A DNA stretch of 64,000 nt, taken from assembly GCF_000737195.2 (NCBI RefSeq), contig NZ_JALM01000020.1, positions 124,001 to 188,000 on the forward strand, in the 5' to 3' direction. Positions 8,265 to 17,066 of this stretch are shown here, piece after piece (position 1 is the stretch's first letter; each line of letters opens with the position of its first letter). Below the pieces are notes generated by a model. It saw only the letters and a program-made list of their open reading frames with translations, was not told where the DNA came from and ran no database searches. The DNA is from Sciscionella sediminilitoris. Lineage in GTDB: Bacteria > Actinomycetota > Actinomycetes > Mycobacteriales > Pseudonocardiaceae. The position numbers were made by a program, and so were the translations under genes.

Positions 8265-9026
8265 TCAACCGTTGAGCCGGGCCAGTACCGAATCGAGCGC
8301 GGCGCGCACGGTATCCGGTACCCCGTTCTCGCGTAGTTCGGTTTTCAGTTGTTCGTTGGTACCTCCCGGTGTCGTGTGTTTCTCGGTCATGGTGCGCAGT
8401 GCGTCCTCATGGCGCAGCAGGGACCGGCCGAGCTGCCCGAACACGTGCGCGAGATAGTCGTGCGCCGCCTGGTCGGAAAGGCCGTGTTCGGTCAGCCAGC
8501 CGGCGATGGTGCTCAGATAGTCCAGGTGCGCGGCGAACGTGGCCGTTGCGGCGCTGATCGCGGTCAGCGCCTCCTCGGTCTCCGGGACCACGATCTCGCC
8601 GACCCGGCCGTACAGCTCCGCGGCGGCGCTCTCCCGCGGATACAGCGCGGTCAGGCTCTCCCCGTCCGCCGCCTGGGGCAGCGGGATCGAGCGCACCGTC
8701 CGGCCCGCGGGCGCGACCCACGCGCGCAGATCGTCCAGCGGGATCCCGGCGATCGCGCTGATCACCACGTGCTCGGGGCGGAACTCCAGTTCCGCGAGGA
8801 CTTCCCGGGTGATCGGCGGGCGCACCGCGAGCACGATCACCTCCGCGTTGTCCAGCACCTCCTGATTGCTCGCGCACACTCGCGCCGTGGCGCACTCCCC
8901 GGCCAGTTCCCTGGCGATCCGCTGGTTGCGCGGGGAAAGGAACACCGGTGGCGGATCCGCGCGGTTCAGCCCGCGCACGATCGCGGCGGTGATCTCACCG
9001 GTCCCGATGAAGCCATACGTCGTCAT
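8265..9026 (-). CDS. Pyrroline-5-carboxylate reductase-like NAD(P)-dependent oxidoreductase
   Basis: A 253-residue protein with an N-terminal Rossmann fold starting YGFIGTGEITAAIVRGL, typical of ProC and related imine or 6-phosphogluconate-type reductases, followed by a helical dimerisation domain. The SAIAGIPLDDLRAWV segment near residue 95 matches the ProC pattern after the nucleotide domain. The conserved C-terminal ProC signature (a V-x-SPGGTT-like loop) is present as EKHTTPGGTNEQL near residue 215. The start at ATG 9026 follows GGCGGG and overlaps the permease gene by 32 bases. In this operon it may reduce a cyclic imine made by one of the upstream dehydrogenases or the aminotransferase; proline biosynthesis is unlikely given the context (inference). 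Confidence 0.8.
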   Translation of the reverse strand: MTTYGFIGTGEITAAIVRGLNRADPPPVFLSPRNQRIARELAGECATARVCASNQEVLDNAEVIVLAVRPPITREVLAELEFRPEHVVISAIAGIPLDDLRAWVAPAGRTVRSIPLPQAADGESLTALYPRESAAAELYGRVGEIVVPETEEALTAISAATATFAAHLDYLSTIAGWLTEHGLSDQAAHDYLAHVFGQLGRSLLRHEDALRTMTEKHTTPGGTNEQLKTELRENGVPDTVRAALDSVLARLNG

Positions 9027-10443
9027 GCCCGCCATCATGCCGCGAACCACCGACAGAACCGGCGGCCCGTAGTGCGCGCAGGTCCGCGGGCGGCCAGGTC
9101 TTCATGGCCCAGTAGTACACCGCGGAACTGATGATCAGGCCCACGATCCAGGACACGTCGGCCCCGCCGAGCGGGGCCACCAGTGGTCCGGCGAAGAAGG
9201 TCGTGTTGACGAACGGGAGCTCGAGCACGATGCCCGCCAGATAGGCGCCCATCGCCCGCCAGTCCAGTTTTCCGTATACCCCGGACGGATCGAAGATGTC
9301 CGGTATCGCGTAACGCTCTTTGCGGATCAGGTAGAAGTCCACCAGGTTGACCGCGGTCCACGGGATGAGGAAATAGGCGATCAGCGCGATGAAGTTGGAG
9401 AAGTTCTCCAGGAAGTTGGCCCGGCCGGTGATGGCGATGATCGCGCCGACGATGGCACAGACCGCGATGATGACGATCCGCTGGTACTGGCGCAACCGGC
9501 TCGGCATGAACGCGGTCAGGATCGTCGTGGTGCACATGAAGGAGCCGTAGAGGTTCAGCCCGTTGTCGGTGATCAGCGCGACGACCACGATCAGGAAGAT
9601 CGGCCACAGCAGGGCTTCCGGGGCGAGGTGGAGCATGAAGCCGATGGATCCGCTGGCGAACGCCTCGGTCGCAACGGATGCCGCGATGGCCCCGAAAGCC
9701 ATGCCCCACACCGAGGAGACGACGTTACCGGCGTAGGTGTACCAGAAGCAGGCGCGGATCGAGGTGTTCTCCGGCAGATAGCGGGAGTAGTCGGCGACGT
9801 ACGGAGCATAGGTGAGCTGCCAGATCACCGCGATGGACAGGCCTAGCATGAACCCGCCCGCGGAGAATCCGCCGGAGTGGAAGGCATGCCCGATCCCGGG
9901 TGTGCCGAACAGCTCGACGCTCAGGTACACGAACAGGATCGCGGACAGCCAGCCCATCCATTTCTCGCAGAAGTGGATGAGCTTGTAGCCGTACACGGTG
10001 ATCACGAAGACGCACAGGGTCGAGAGGACGATCGCGAGCTCGGGCGGGATGCCGAACTGGTCGGCGATCGCCTGCCCGGCAAGCACATCCGAGCTGGCGA
10101 AGTACCCGATGTACATGAAGATGACCAGCAGCAGCGGGATGATCGCCCCGAAGTAGCCGAACTGTGCCCTGCTCTGGATCATCTGCGGGATGCCCAGTTT
10201 CGGCCCCTGCGCCGAATGCAGGGCCATGAAGATCCCGCCGATGAGGTTGCCGAGCAGGACCGCCAGCAGCGACCACCACAGGCTCATCCCGGTGGTCAGC
10301 GTCGCCGCGCCCGCCGCAACGCACAGCACGTGCATGTTCGCCCCGAACCACATGGTGAACAGGCTGCGGACGCTGCCGTGCCGGGCCGTGGCCGGAACGA
10401 ACTCCACGCTGTACTGCTCGACGCCCATCGTGTTCGTGCTCAT
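8995..10443 (-). CDS. NCS1-family permease (purine/cytosine/allantoin type)
   Basis: A 482-residue integral membrane protein of the nucleobase:cation symporter-1 family. About twelve hydrophobic segments are visible, and the N-terminus has the typical WFGANMHVLCVAAGAA pattern; the substrate-site region NFIALIAYFLIPWTAVNLVDFY near residue 345 is also characteristic. The ATG at 10443 follows GGGAGAA. The C-terminal 20 residues are polar and overlap the ProC-like gene. NCS1 members import cyclic nitrogen compounds such as cytosine, allantoin, hydantoins, uracil or pyridoxine. Being inside the IclR-led operon, it most likely imports the substrate, or a precursor of the substrate, of that pathway. 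Confidence 0.92.
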   Translation of the reverse strand: MSTNTMGVEQYSVEFVPATARHGSVRSLFTMWFGANMHVLCVAAGAATLTTGMSLWWSLLAVLLGNLIGGIFMALHSAQGPKLGIPQMIQSRAQFGYFGAIIPLLLVIFMYIGYFASSDVLAGQAIADQFGIPPELAIVLSTLCVFVITVYGYKLIHFCEKWMGWLSAILFVYLSVELFGTPGIGHAFHSGGFSAGGFMLGLSIAVIWQLTYAPYVADYSRYLPENTSIRACFWYTYAGNVVSSVWGMAFGAIAASVATEAFASGSIGFMLHLAPEALLWPIFLIVVVALITDNGLNLYGSFMCTTTILTAFMPSRLRQYQRIVIIAVCAIVGAIIAITGRANFLENFSNFIALIAYFLIPWTAVNLVDFYLIRKERYAIPDIFDPSGVYGKLDWRAMGAYLAGIVLELPFVNTTFFAGPLVAPLGGADVSWIVGLIISSAVYYWAMKTWPPADLRALRAAGSVGGSRHDGGHDDVWLHRDR

Positions 10444-10486
10444 GGTCGTTCTCCCTCGACTCTGCGGGATACCGGCAAACACCGCG

Positions 10487-11218
10487 TCACACGTTCGACG
10501 CACCATCGATCGTCACCACGCCGCCGGTCATGTATCCGGCTTCGGGGCCGAGCAGGAACTCGACGAGCGCGGCGACCTCGCCGAGTCCGCCGAACCGCCC
10601 CGCGGGGATCCGGGCGAGCAGTTCGGCTCCGCTTTCCGGATCGTCGAGATAGTCCGCGGTCATCCTGGTGCGGAAATACCCCGGGCACAGCGCGGTGACC
10701 GCGATGCCCGCCGGGCCGAGCTCGGCTGCCATGGTCTTGGCGATGCTGACCACCGCGGCCTTGCTGGCGTTGTAGTCGACGAATCCGGTCTCCGGCCGCA
10801 GCGCGTTGACCGAGGCGGTCAGCACGATCGAGGCCGGTCCGGTCATCACCCGCGCCGCGGCACGGGCCGCCAGGAACGCCCCGATGACGTTCACATCCAG
10901 CACCCGGCGGAAGTGGTCCACATCGGTGTCGAGCACCGGCAGCCCCTCGCCGTCGATGCCCGCGTTGACCAGTGCCCCGTCCAGGCCACCGAGGACATCC
11001 ATGGCCTCGGCGAACGCCCGCTCCACGGCGGCGGAATCCGAGACGTCGCACCGGCTCGCTCCGGCTAGTGCCAGGTTCTCCCGTACTTCGGCGATCCCGT
11101 CCTCCCGGGAGCCGAGCACCCACACCCGGTGCCCGGCCGCGCACAGCCGTTCCGCGCAGGCGTACCCGATTCCGCTGGTGCCACCGGAAATCAGGATCCG
11201 GCGTCCGGTGTCAGTCAT
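10487..11218 (-). CDS. Short-chain dehydrogenase/reductase (SDR)
   Basis: A 243-residue classical SDR. The cofactor loop SGGTSGIGYACAERL is at residues 10-24, the NAG-like motif VNAGIDGEG follows near residue 80, and the catalytic serine and YxxxK pair are in VLTASVN and DYNASKAAVVSIAK near residue 145. The ATG at 11218 overlaps the stop of the 2-hydroxyacid oxidase gene by 8 bases. It oxidises or reduces a hydroxyl/carbonyl group with NAD(P); within the operon it is one of four oxidoreductases together with the MDR dehydrogenase, the HisD-like enzyme and the flavin oxidase, which suggests stepwise oxidation of a polyhydroxylated or amino-alcohol substrate (inference). Confidence 0.92.
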   Translation of the reverse strand: MTDTGRRILISGGTSGIGYACAERLCAAGHRVWVLGSREDGIAEVRENLALAGASRCDVSDSAAVERAFAEAMDVLGGLDGALVNAGIDGEGLPVLDTDVDHFRRVLDVNVIGAFLAARAAARVMTGPASIVLTASVNALRPETGFVDYNASKAAVVSIAKTMAAELGPAGIAVTALCPGYFRTRMTADYLDDPESGAELLARIPAGRFGGLGEVAALVEFLLGPEAGYMTGGVVTIDGASNV

Positions 11219-12401
11219 CGATGTGCACCTCACATTCCCTGAGCTCGGCGATGGTCCGGACGCCGAGCAGCTGCAGGGTTCGCCGGAACTGGGCGGTGAG
11301 CAGGTCGAGGGCCCGCTCGACACCGGGACCGCCCCCGGCGGCCAGCCCGTAGAGGTAGGCCCGGCCGATCAGGCACGCGTCGGCGCCGAGGGCCACCGCG
11401 GCCGCCACATCCATCCCGTGCCGGATACCGGAATCGAGCAGGATCGGGTAGTCGGCACCGGCAGCGGCCCGTGCCGCGGCGAGCAGTTCGAGCGGACCGG
11501 GCCCGCGGTCCAGCTGCCTGCCGCCGTGGTTGGACAGGTGCACGCCGTCCACGCCGCTTTCCTTGGCACGGCACACATCGGCGGCGCCGAGCGGCCCCTT
11601 CAGCAACAGGGTTCCCGGCCAGCGGCGCCGCACTCGTTCCAGGTTCTGCCAGGTCACCCGCGGGTCGAACAGCGCGTTGATCGCGGCGACCGTCGCGGCC
11701 CCGCTGCCGGTCAGGTTCGCCACCCGCAGCGGTTCCCCGCGCAGCTGACCGGTCCAGTACCGAGGCCGCAGGCCGATGTCGAGCAGGGCTCGGGGGGTCA
11801 GCCGCGGCGGGATGGTGAGCCCATTGCGCACATCCCGGCCACGGTGTCCGGCGACGGGCGCGTCCACCGCGACCTCCAGTACCCGGTATCCGGCCTCGGC
11901 GGCCCGATCCACCAAGGCATCGGTGCGATCCTGATCGGCGAGCATGTAGAGCTGGAACCACAGATCGGGATGACCGGTCCCGGCGATCTGCTCGATCGTG
12001 CTCGTGCCGACCGTGGACAGGGTGTAGGGCAGGCCGTGTGCCGCAGCCGCGCGGGCCACGGCCGGTTCCCCGGCCGCGTCCACCATCCGCGTGTAACCGG
12101 TGGGCGCGAGCCCGAGGGGCATCGGCAACCGCCGCTCGAACAGCCGCACCGAGGTGTCCGGCTCGGCGACATCGCGCAGCACGCGTGGCCGGAATCGGGT
12201 GCGCCGGAAGGTATCCCGGTTCGCCGCCAGGGTGGTCTCCTCGTCCGCGCCGCCGTCGACGTAGTCGAAGACCGGGCGCGGCAGCACCCGCCGGGCGGCC
12301 GCGCGCAGGTCGTCGATGTCGTGGCAGCGGTCCAGCGCCGCCCTCCTGCCGATCCGGGGTGGCTGGACGCGCACCAGTTCGCGGATCTCACTCGGCCGCA
12401 T
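11211..12401 (-). CDS. FMN-dependent alpha-hydroxyacid oxidase/dehydrogenase
   Basis: A 396-residue TIM-barrel flavoprotein of the lactate/glycolate/mandelate oxidase family. FDYVDGGADEETTL near residue 45 is the N-terminal family pattern, LAPTGYTRMVDAAGE near residue 105 forms part of the FMN site, and the catalytic histidine lies in HLSNHGGRQLDRGPGPLE near residue 295, followed by the phosphate-binding LDSGIRHGMDV and GADACLIGRAYLYGLA motifs. It oxidises an L-2-hydroxy acid to the 2-oxo acid, passing electrons to oxygen or the respiratory chain. Start overlaps the kinase gene by 14 bases and its end overlaps the SDR by 8, so it is firmly inside the operon. The 2-oxo acid product would be a natural substrate for the HisC-like aminotransferase or the reductases nearby. 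Confidence 0.93.
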   Translation of the reverse strand: MRPSEIRELVRVQPPRIGRRAALDRCHDIDDLRAAARRVLPRPVFDYVDGGADEETTLAANRDTFRRTRFRPRVLRDVAEPDTSVRLFERRLPMPLGLAPTGYTRMVDAAGEPAVARAAAAHGLPYTLSTVGTSTIEQIAGTGHPDLWFQLYMLADQDRTDALVDRAAEAGYRVLEVAVDAPVAGHRGRDVRNGLTIPPRLTPRALLDIGLRPRYWTGQLRGEPLRVANLTGSGAATVAAINALFDPRVTWQNLERVRRRWPGTLLLKGPLGAADVCRAKESGVDGVHLSNHGGRQLDRGPGPLELLAAARAAAGADYPILLDSGIRHGMDVAAAVALGADACLIGRAYLYGLAAGGGPGVERALDLLTAQFRRTLQLLGVRTIAELRECEVHIDD

Positions 12402-13656
12402 CGGGCACCACCCCGTCCAGGAACGCGGCCACCGGATCCGTCCCGTTCTCGGGTTCGCACCCGGCCATGACCGCCATCGCCAGCCCGAGCAGCCGCACCG
12501 GTTCCGGCCGGGCTTCCGCGAGCAGATCGGTCACCAGGGCCGGGCAGCAGAACAGCGCGGCGCGCACGAATTCCCGCCAGTCCCGGCGCAACAGGCCCTT
12601 GCCGCGCAGTGCGCCGAGCAGCGGTGCCCACACCAGTTCGGCGGCACTGTCCAGGATCTGGGCGCGCAGCGGCGTGATCCGCGCATCCGTGTCGAGATAC
12701 ACCGTGTTCGGATCGATCCGGGTCCGGACCGACCACCGGCGCGCGGCCTCGGCCGGGTGATACAGCCACATCGGGTGCGCCAGCGCGTTGTGATAGGTGG
12801 CTTTCACCGGGGCGAGCAGCGCCGGGATGTCGTCCCCGGCGAACGCGGGATCGAACAGCCGCAGCTCGGGTTCTCCCGTGTCCGCGCGCGCATGCCAGAC
12901 GTTGCCGTGGTGATCGTCGCCGTGCGCGGTGACCACCGGTTCGGCCGCCAGCGCCGCGGGATCGAGCAACCGGTGCGCGCGCTCGAACAGTTCACGCAGG
13001 CTGCAGGGATAGCGGACACCGTTGATGCACCAGGTCCGGTCGGCCAGCCCGGCCCAGGACTCGTTCGCGGTGTACCAGGCGCGGTACCGCCCGCCGGGGA
13101 AACCGCCGTCCGGATCGACGAGCCGGTGCGCGAACAGCTGGTGGATCGCCGCGGCCGGGGCGTTCTCGGCGGGGCGGCGGAGCGTCTCGAGCAGCACCTC
13201 GCCGGTCCGCCGGTCCAGTTCCCGGCGTGCCCGCAGTGTCCCGCCCGGCAGCTCCGCTCGCTCGCGCTCCAGCTCGAGGCAGACATCGGCCATCCGCGGA
13301 TCGGTACGCAGTTCGTAGACCACCATCTGCCTGCCGGGTTCGGTGCACACCGCGAGCGGGACCTCGACCGGAAGCCCGGCCCGTTCGAGCAGCCGGGCCC
13401 GGTAGTACTCGGCGACGTTGTCCTGTTCGCCGTCCTCCTGATGGAACTTGAAGAAGCGTTCGGTGCCGTCCGCGAGCCGTGCCCGGCCGCTGACCGAGTT
13501 CAGGCTGTACTCGTCGAGGGTGAAGGCGACCGAGGCCACCGGCTGTTCGAGGGTCGCCCCGACCGATCGGCGCGCCAGTTCCGCGGCCTCGGCGGTCTTC
13601 CCCTCGGCAAGCAGAGTCCGCAGCGCGTCCGAGGTGGGCGGTGGGCGCTCAGCCAT
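12388..13656 (-). CDS. Phosphotransferase of the APH/choline-kinase fold
   Basis: A 422-residue protein resembling aminoglycoside-phosphotransferase-fold small-molecule kinases. The catalytic loop is VVTAHGDDHHGNVWHA near residue 255, which keeps the H-G-D-x(4)-N pattern (catalytic Asp and metal-binding Asn). It is followed about 20 residues later by LRLFDPAFAGDD, in the position of the metal-binding DFG-like motif. An N-terminal lobe with GRARLADGTERFFKFHQED near residue 60 could hold the nucleotide-binding lysine. The gene overlaps both neighbours (8 bases with the HisD-like gene, 14 with the flavin oxidase). In this context it should phosphorylate the pathway substrate or an alcohol intermediate rather than an antibiotic (inference). 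The exact family is unassigned, and an antibiotic kinase cannot be excluded. Confidence 0.75.
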   Translation of the reverse strand: MAERPPPTSDALRTLLAEGKTAEAAELARRSVGATLEQPVASVAFTLDEYSLNSVSGRARLADGTERFFKFHQEDGEQDNVAEYYRARLLERAGLPVEVPLAVCTEPGRQMVVYELRTDPRMADVCLELERERAELPGGTLRARRELDRRTGEVLLETLRRPAENAPAAAIHQLFAHRLVDPDGGFPGGRYRAWYTANESWAGLADRTWCINGVRYPCSLRELFERAHRLLDPAALAAEPVVTAHGDDHHGNVWHARADTGEPELRLFDPAFAGDDIPALLAPVKATYHNALAHPMWLYHPAEAARRWSVRTRIDPNTVYLDTDARITPLRAQILDSAAELVWAPLLGALRGKGLLRRDWREFVRAALFCCPALVTDLLAEARPEPVRLLGLAMAVMAGCEPENGTDPVAAFLDGVVPDAAE

Positions 13657-14983
13657 CGAGCCGTACCCGGACGGCCGCCTCGTGCGCGGGAAAGCCTTCG
13701 TGCTGGGTGAACGCGATGACGGTCTCGCTCATCCTGGTCAGCGCGCGCTCATCGGCGCGGGCGACCGCGGTGCGTTTACGGAAGGTCTCGGCGGTCACTC
13801 CACCGTTGACCTTGGCGAACCCGCTGGTGGGCAGGGCGGCCGGGCAGCCGATCACGAAGTTGGCCGCGGAAACCGGGGTCCACTGCCCGACCAGGATCTC
13901 GCCCGCGTCGTGCAGCAGGCCGAGCGCGGTTTCCTCGTCCCGCACCGCGATCTGCATGTGCTCGGGCGCGTAGGCATTGGCGACCTCGGCTCCCTGTTCC
14001 AGGTTCTCCACCAGGACCGCGCCGCCGTTGGTGCCCAGTGCCGTCGCGGCGTACCCGCGCCGCGGCTCGGGCAACAGCGCCAGTTGCGCGGCGACCTCCC
14101 GCTGCACCGCCTCCAGCAGCGCGGCGCTCTCGGTGACGAGCACGCTGGACGAGTCGGGGCCGTGTTCGGCCTCGTTGAGCAGATCCGCGGCCAGGATCCG
14201 GGCGTCCGCGCTGTCATCGGCCAGGATCAGGCTCTCGCTCGGGCCGAGCAGCATGGCGATCGCGGTGCCGTAGCGCTGCACCTCGACCTGCGCGCAGGCC
14301 ACGGCCGGACTGCCCGGTCCGGTCACCTTGCGCACCCGCGGTACCGATTCGGTGCCGAATGCCAGCGCCGCGACACCGGCGGGACCGTTGCTGCGGAACA
14401 CGTTGCGCAGACCCAGTTCGTCGGCGGCCACCAGGACCGCCTCGTCCACCCGGCCATCGGATCCGGGCACCGGGGGCACGATCACCGCGATCTCCGGAAC
14501 CCCCGCGACCACGGCCGGGGTGCCCAGCTGGACCATCACCGACGGGTAGGAGCCTTTTCCGCTCGGCACGAACAGTCCGGCGCTGGCGATCGGGCTGACC
14601 TTCTCGCCGACGGTCAGGCCCGGTTCGCTCTCGAAACTCCAGTCACCGTGCGCCGTCAGCGCTTCGTTGAACCGCCGGACGTGGTCGATGCCGTCCCGGA
14701 TGGCCGCGCGCAGCTCCGGGGTGACGCTGCGCTGCGCCTGTGCGAACTCCTCCTCGGTGACCCGCAGCCGTTCAGGGGCGACGGTGCACCCGTCGAATTT
14801 CGCCAGTGCGCGGACCAGTGCGGCGTCTCCTTCCGCGCGGACCTCTTCGAGCAGCGCCACGATGTTGGTGCGCAGCGCGGGATCGAAGATCGCATCGGTT
14901 CCCCGCGACAGCAGTGCGGCGCGCTGGGCGGCGTCGAGCTCGCTCCAGTTGCCGATCACCCGGATCGGTTCGGTCGTTGGCAT
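13649..14983 (-). CDS. Histidinol-dehydrogenase family protein (HisD paralogue with altered site)
   Basis: A 444-residue NAD-dependent dehydrogenase of the HisD family, which oxidises an alcohol through the aldehyde to the acid in two steps. The catalytic pair corresponding to E. coli E326/H327 is kept as E341-H342 (APEHMQIA). Of the four zinc ligands, those matching H262 and H419 are kept (H274 in EAEHGPDSS, H434 in FPAHEAAV), but the positions of Q259 and D360 are E271 and N375. The histidinol-binding NHVLPT motif is changed to PAALPT (380-385). This argues for a catabolic paralogue with another substrate, as known for HpsN (dihydroxypropanesulfonate dehydrogenase), and against the biosynthetic enzyme. 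The ATG at 14983 follows GGTGGAGGCG. Confidence 0.87.
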   Translation of the reverse strand: MPTTEPIRVIGNWSELDAAQRAALLSRGTDAIFDPALRTNIVALLEEVRAEGDAALVRALAKFDGCTVAPERLRVTEEEFAQAQRSVTPELRAAIRDGIDHVRRFNEALTAHGDWSFESEPGLTVGEKVSPIASAGLFVPSGKGSYPSVMVQLGTPAVVAGVPEIAVIVPPVPGSDGRVDEAVLVAADELGLRNVFRSNGPAGVAALAFGTESVPRVRKVTGPGSPAVACAQVEVQRYGTAIAMLLGPSESLILADDSADARILAADLLNEAEHGPDSSSVLVTESAALLEAVQREVAAQLALLPEPRRGYAATALGTNGGAVLVENLEQGAEVANAYAPEHMQIAVRDEETALGLLHDAGEILVGQWTPVSAANFVIGCPAALPTSGFAKVNGGVTAETFRKRTAVARADERALTRMSETVIAFTQHEGFPAHEAAVRVRLDG

Positions 14984-15000
14984 CGCCTCCACCTTTCTGG

Positions 15001-16065
15001 TCAGCCGACAGCCTCGGTGCTGCCGGTTCGGCCGCCGAGCGCATCCCGCAGCACGGCGCGCAGCAGAGCCATCTGCGGGGCCCAGCCGATGCTGATCCGC
15101 ACCCAGCCGGGCAGGCCGAGATCCGCTCCCGGCCGCACGCTCAGCCCGGCCGCCCGCAGTGCGGGCGCCACCGTGTCGTACTCCAGTTCCGCGGTCACGA
15201 AATTGGCCTGGCTGGGGAAAAACGGCACACCGAGAGTGTCCAGTTCGGACTCCAGCACGGTCCGTTCGTGCCGCGTTCTGGCCACCGACATGGACCACCA
15301 GGCCGGATCCGCGAGCGCGGCCTCGGCGGCCAGCAGGGCGGCCGAGTTCACGCTGAACGGCGGCCGCACCCGGCGCAGCGCGTCCGCGACCGGTTCCGCC
15401 GCGATGGCGTAGCCGATCCGCAGCCCGGCGAGCGCCCAGTCCTTGGACAGGGTGCGCTGCACGATCAGATTCGGGTACTCGGCCAGCAGGGCGGCGATCC
15501 CGGGGCGGCAGGCGGGATCGGCGAACCCGCGGTAGGCCTCGTCGAGCACCACCGCGCAGTCCGCGGGCACCTGCGCCAGGAATTCCGCGAGCTCTCGCGG
15601 ATCGGCGGCCACCCCGGTCGGATTGTGCGGCGAGGGCAGCCACACCACCGAGGCACCCTGTGCGGCCTCGGCCATCGCGGGCAGGTCGTGCCCTCCCTCA
15701 CGCAGCGGAACCCGCCGCAGCCGGGCCCCGGACAGCACGGAGACCGAGGCGTCGATCTGGTAGCAGGGCTCACCGAGCACCGCGATCCGCCCCGGGCCGA
15801 GGAACAGCCCGGCGATCAGCGAGCACAGTTCATCGCTGCCGTTGGTCAGCACCAGCTGATCGGGGCGGACATCCACGTGCGCGGCCAGCCGTTCGAGCAG
15901 CTCGGCCTGTTCCGGATAACGCTGCACGGATCCCAGTCCGGCGAGCGCCGCGCGCACCCCGGGCGCGGGGCCCAGCGGAGCCTCATTGGAGGCCAGTTTC
16001 CCTGCCGCGGAACCGGTTCCGGCCTTTCCTGGACGGTAGGCGGGTACCTCGCGGACCCGTTCCAT
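15001..16065 (-). CDS. Histidinol-phosphate-aminotransferase-like PLP enzyme (HisC family)
   Basis: A 354-residue fold-type I aminotransferase, about the length of HisC. KLASNEAPLGPAPG near residue 23 is the typical HisC N-terminal substrate loop, SPHNPTGVAADPRE near residue 150 is the PLP-contacting NPTG motif, VVLDEAYRGFAD near residue 180 supplies the PLP Asp and Tyr, and the Schiff-base lysine is in RTLSKDWALAGLRIGYA near residue 215. ATG 16065 starts 11 bases after the dehydrogenase stop, and 17 bases separate its stop from the HisD-like gene. Being next to a HisD paralogue with no other his genes nearby, it more likely acts on a pathway-specific 2-oxo acid or amino alcohol phosphate than in histidine synthesis (inference). 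Confidence 0.88.
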   Translation of the reverse strand: MERVREVPAYRPGKAGTGSAAGKLASNEAPLGPAPGVRAALAGLGSVQRYPEQAELLERLAAHVDVRPDQLVLTNGSDELCSLIAGLFLGPGRIAVLGEPCYQIDASVSVLSGARLRRVPLREGGHDLPAMAEAAQGASVVWLPSPHNPTGVAADPRELAEFLAQVPADCAVVLDEAYRGFADPACRPGIAALLAEYPNLIVQRTLSKDWALAGLRIGYAIAAEPVADALRRVRPPFSVNSAALLAAEAALADPAWWSMSVARTRHERTVLESELDTLGVPFFPSQANFVTAELEYDTVAPALRAAGLSVRPGADLGLPGWVRISIGWAPQMALLRAVLRDALGGRTGSTEAVG

Positions 16066-16076
16066 GGCGAGCTCGC

Positions 16077-17066
16077 CTAGCCGTGCCACGGTGCGATCAC
16101 CACCTTCCCGACCGAGGGCCGCTCTCCCAGTTCGGGCAGCCGGGCCACGGCCTCGTCCAACAACAACGCCTCGGTGATCACCGGCCGGTACCGGTCCGGG
16201 TCCGCGGCGATCCGTTCCACGGCAACGGGCAGCTCGCGGTCGAAGCCGTTCACCCCGACCAGGCTCAGCGAGCGTTCGGCCAGTTCGCCAGGATGCACCG
16301 GAACCGGTTCGTGTCCCAGTGCCACCACCACGACCGTGCCTCCGTTGACGCACAAGGACATCGCTTCGGTCAGCGACCGTGGATAACCGGCGGCGTCGAT
16401 GACCAGATCGGCCCGGCCCGCCTGTCCGGGTTCGACCGCGCGGGCACCGGATGCGGCCGCCAGTTCCCTGCGTTCCGGCATCGGCTCGACGACCTCGATC
16501 GGGACATCCGGCCAACGGTCCGCGGCCGCGCGATGGGTGAGCGCGCCGAGTGGGCCGTAGCCGAGCAACAGAATCCGGGCCGGGTCGACGGCGGCCCGGT
16601 TGATCGCGTGCTGCGCGACCGCCAAGGGTTCGGCCAGCACGGCCACGGCCGGTTCCACGGTCTCGGGGCAGGCGAGGAGGTTCCGCACATCCAGCACGCA
16701 GTGCCCGGCGAACCCACCGGGAAACGCCTCCCCCACCCAGGCCTGCCGTTCGCACCGGTTCGGCGCCGAGGCACAGCCCGGACAGTCCCGGCACGGCACC
16801 CGCGAATCGGCGACCACCCTGGCCCCCGCCGCGAACTCACCGCCGGGACAGGAGCGCACCACGCCGACGAACTCGTGGCCCAGCGTCGCGGGCCAGTAGT
16901 CCACCCAGTCACCGGTGCGCAGCACGTGCAGATCCGAGCCGCACACACCGGCCCATTCGACCCGCACCAGCGCCTGCCCCTGCCGTGGCGCGGCCAGTTC
17001 ACGACTGCCCAGCCGCAGCCGCAGATCCCGGTCCAGCAACAGCGCTTCGGTCTGCCGCGCACTCAC
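16077..17066 (-). CDS. Zinc-dependent medium-chain alcohol dehydrogenase (MDR)
   Basis: A 329-residue MDR-superfamily dehydrogenase. The catalytic zinc ligands are visible in AGVCGSDLHVL and ATLGHEFVGVV, and the structural zinc cluster in PCRDCPGCASAPNRC. The nucleotide-binding glycine pattern is LLLGYGPLGALTH near residue 175. The GTG at 17066 overlaps the stop of the IclR gene in GTGA and defines the start; longer in-frame readings run into that regulator. It oxidises a secondary alcohol or polyol with NAD(P). As the first enzyme gene after the regulator it is a good candidate for an early step of the operon's pathway. Confidence 0.9.
   Translation of the reverse strand: MSARQTEALLLDRDLRLRLGSRELAAPRQGQALVRVEWAGVCGSDLHVLRTGDWVDYWPATLGHEFVGVVRSCPGGEFAAGARVVADSRVPCRDCPGCASAPNRCERQAWVGEAFPGGFAGHCVLDVRNLLACPETVEPAVAVLAEPLAVAQHAINRAAVDPARILLLGYGPLGALTHRAAADRWPDVPIEVVEPMPERRELAAASGARAVEPGQAGRADLVIDAAGYPRSLTEAMSLCVNGGTVVVVALGHEPVPVHPGELAERSLSLVGVNGFDRELPVAVERIAADPDRYRPVITEALLLDEAVARLPELGERPSVGKVVIAPWHG

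Noticed and set aside
10806-12470. 554-codon plus-strand frame over the SDR and hydroxyacid oxidase genes
   Set aside because: Arg/Gly/Pro-rich shadow crossing two recognised minus-strand genes.
13649-16065. Histidine biosynthesis operon (hisDC)
   Set aside because: The HisD protein has altered zinc and substrate residues, no hisB, hisH, hisA or hisF follows, and the neighbours are catabolic-type genes led by IclR.
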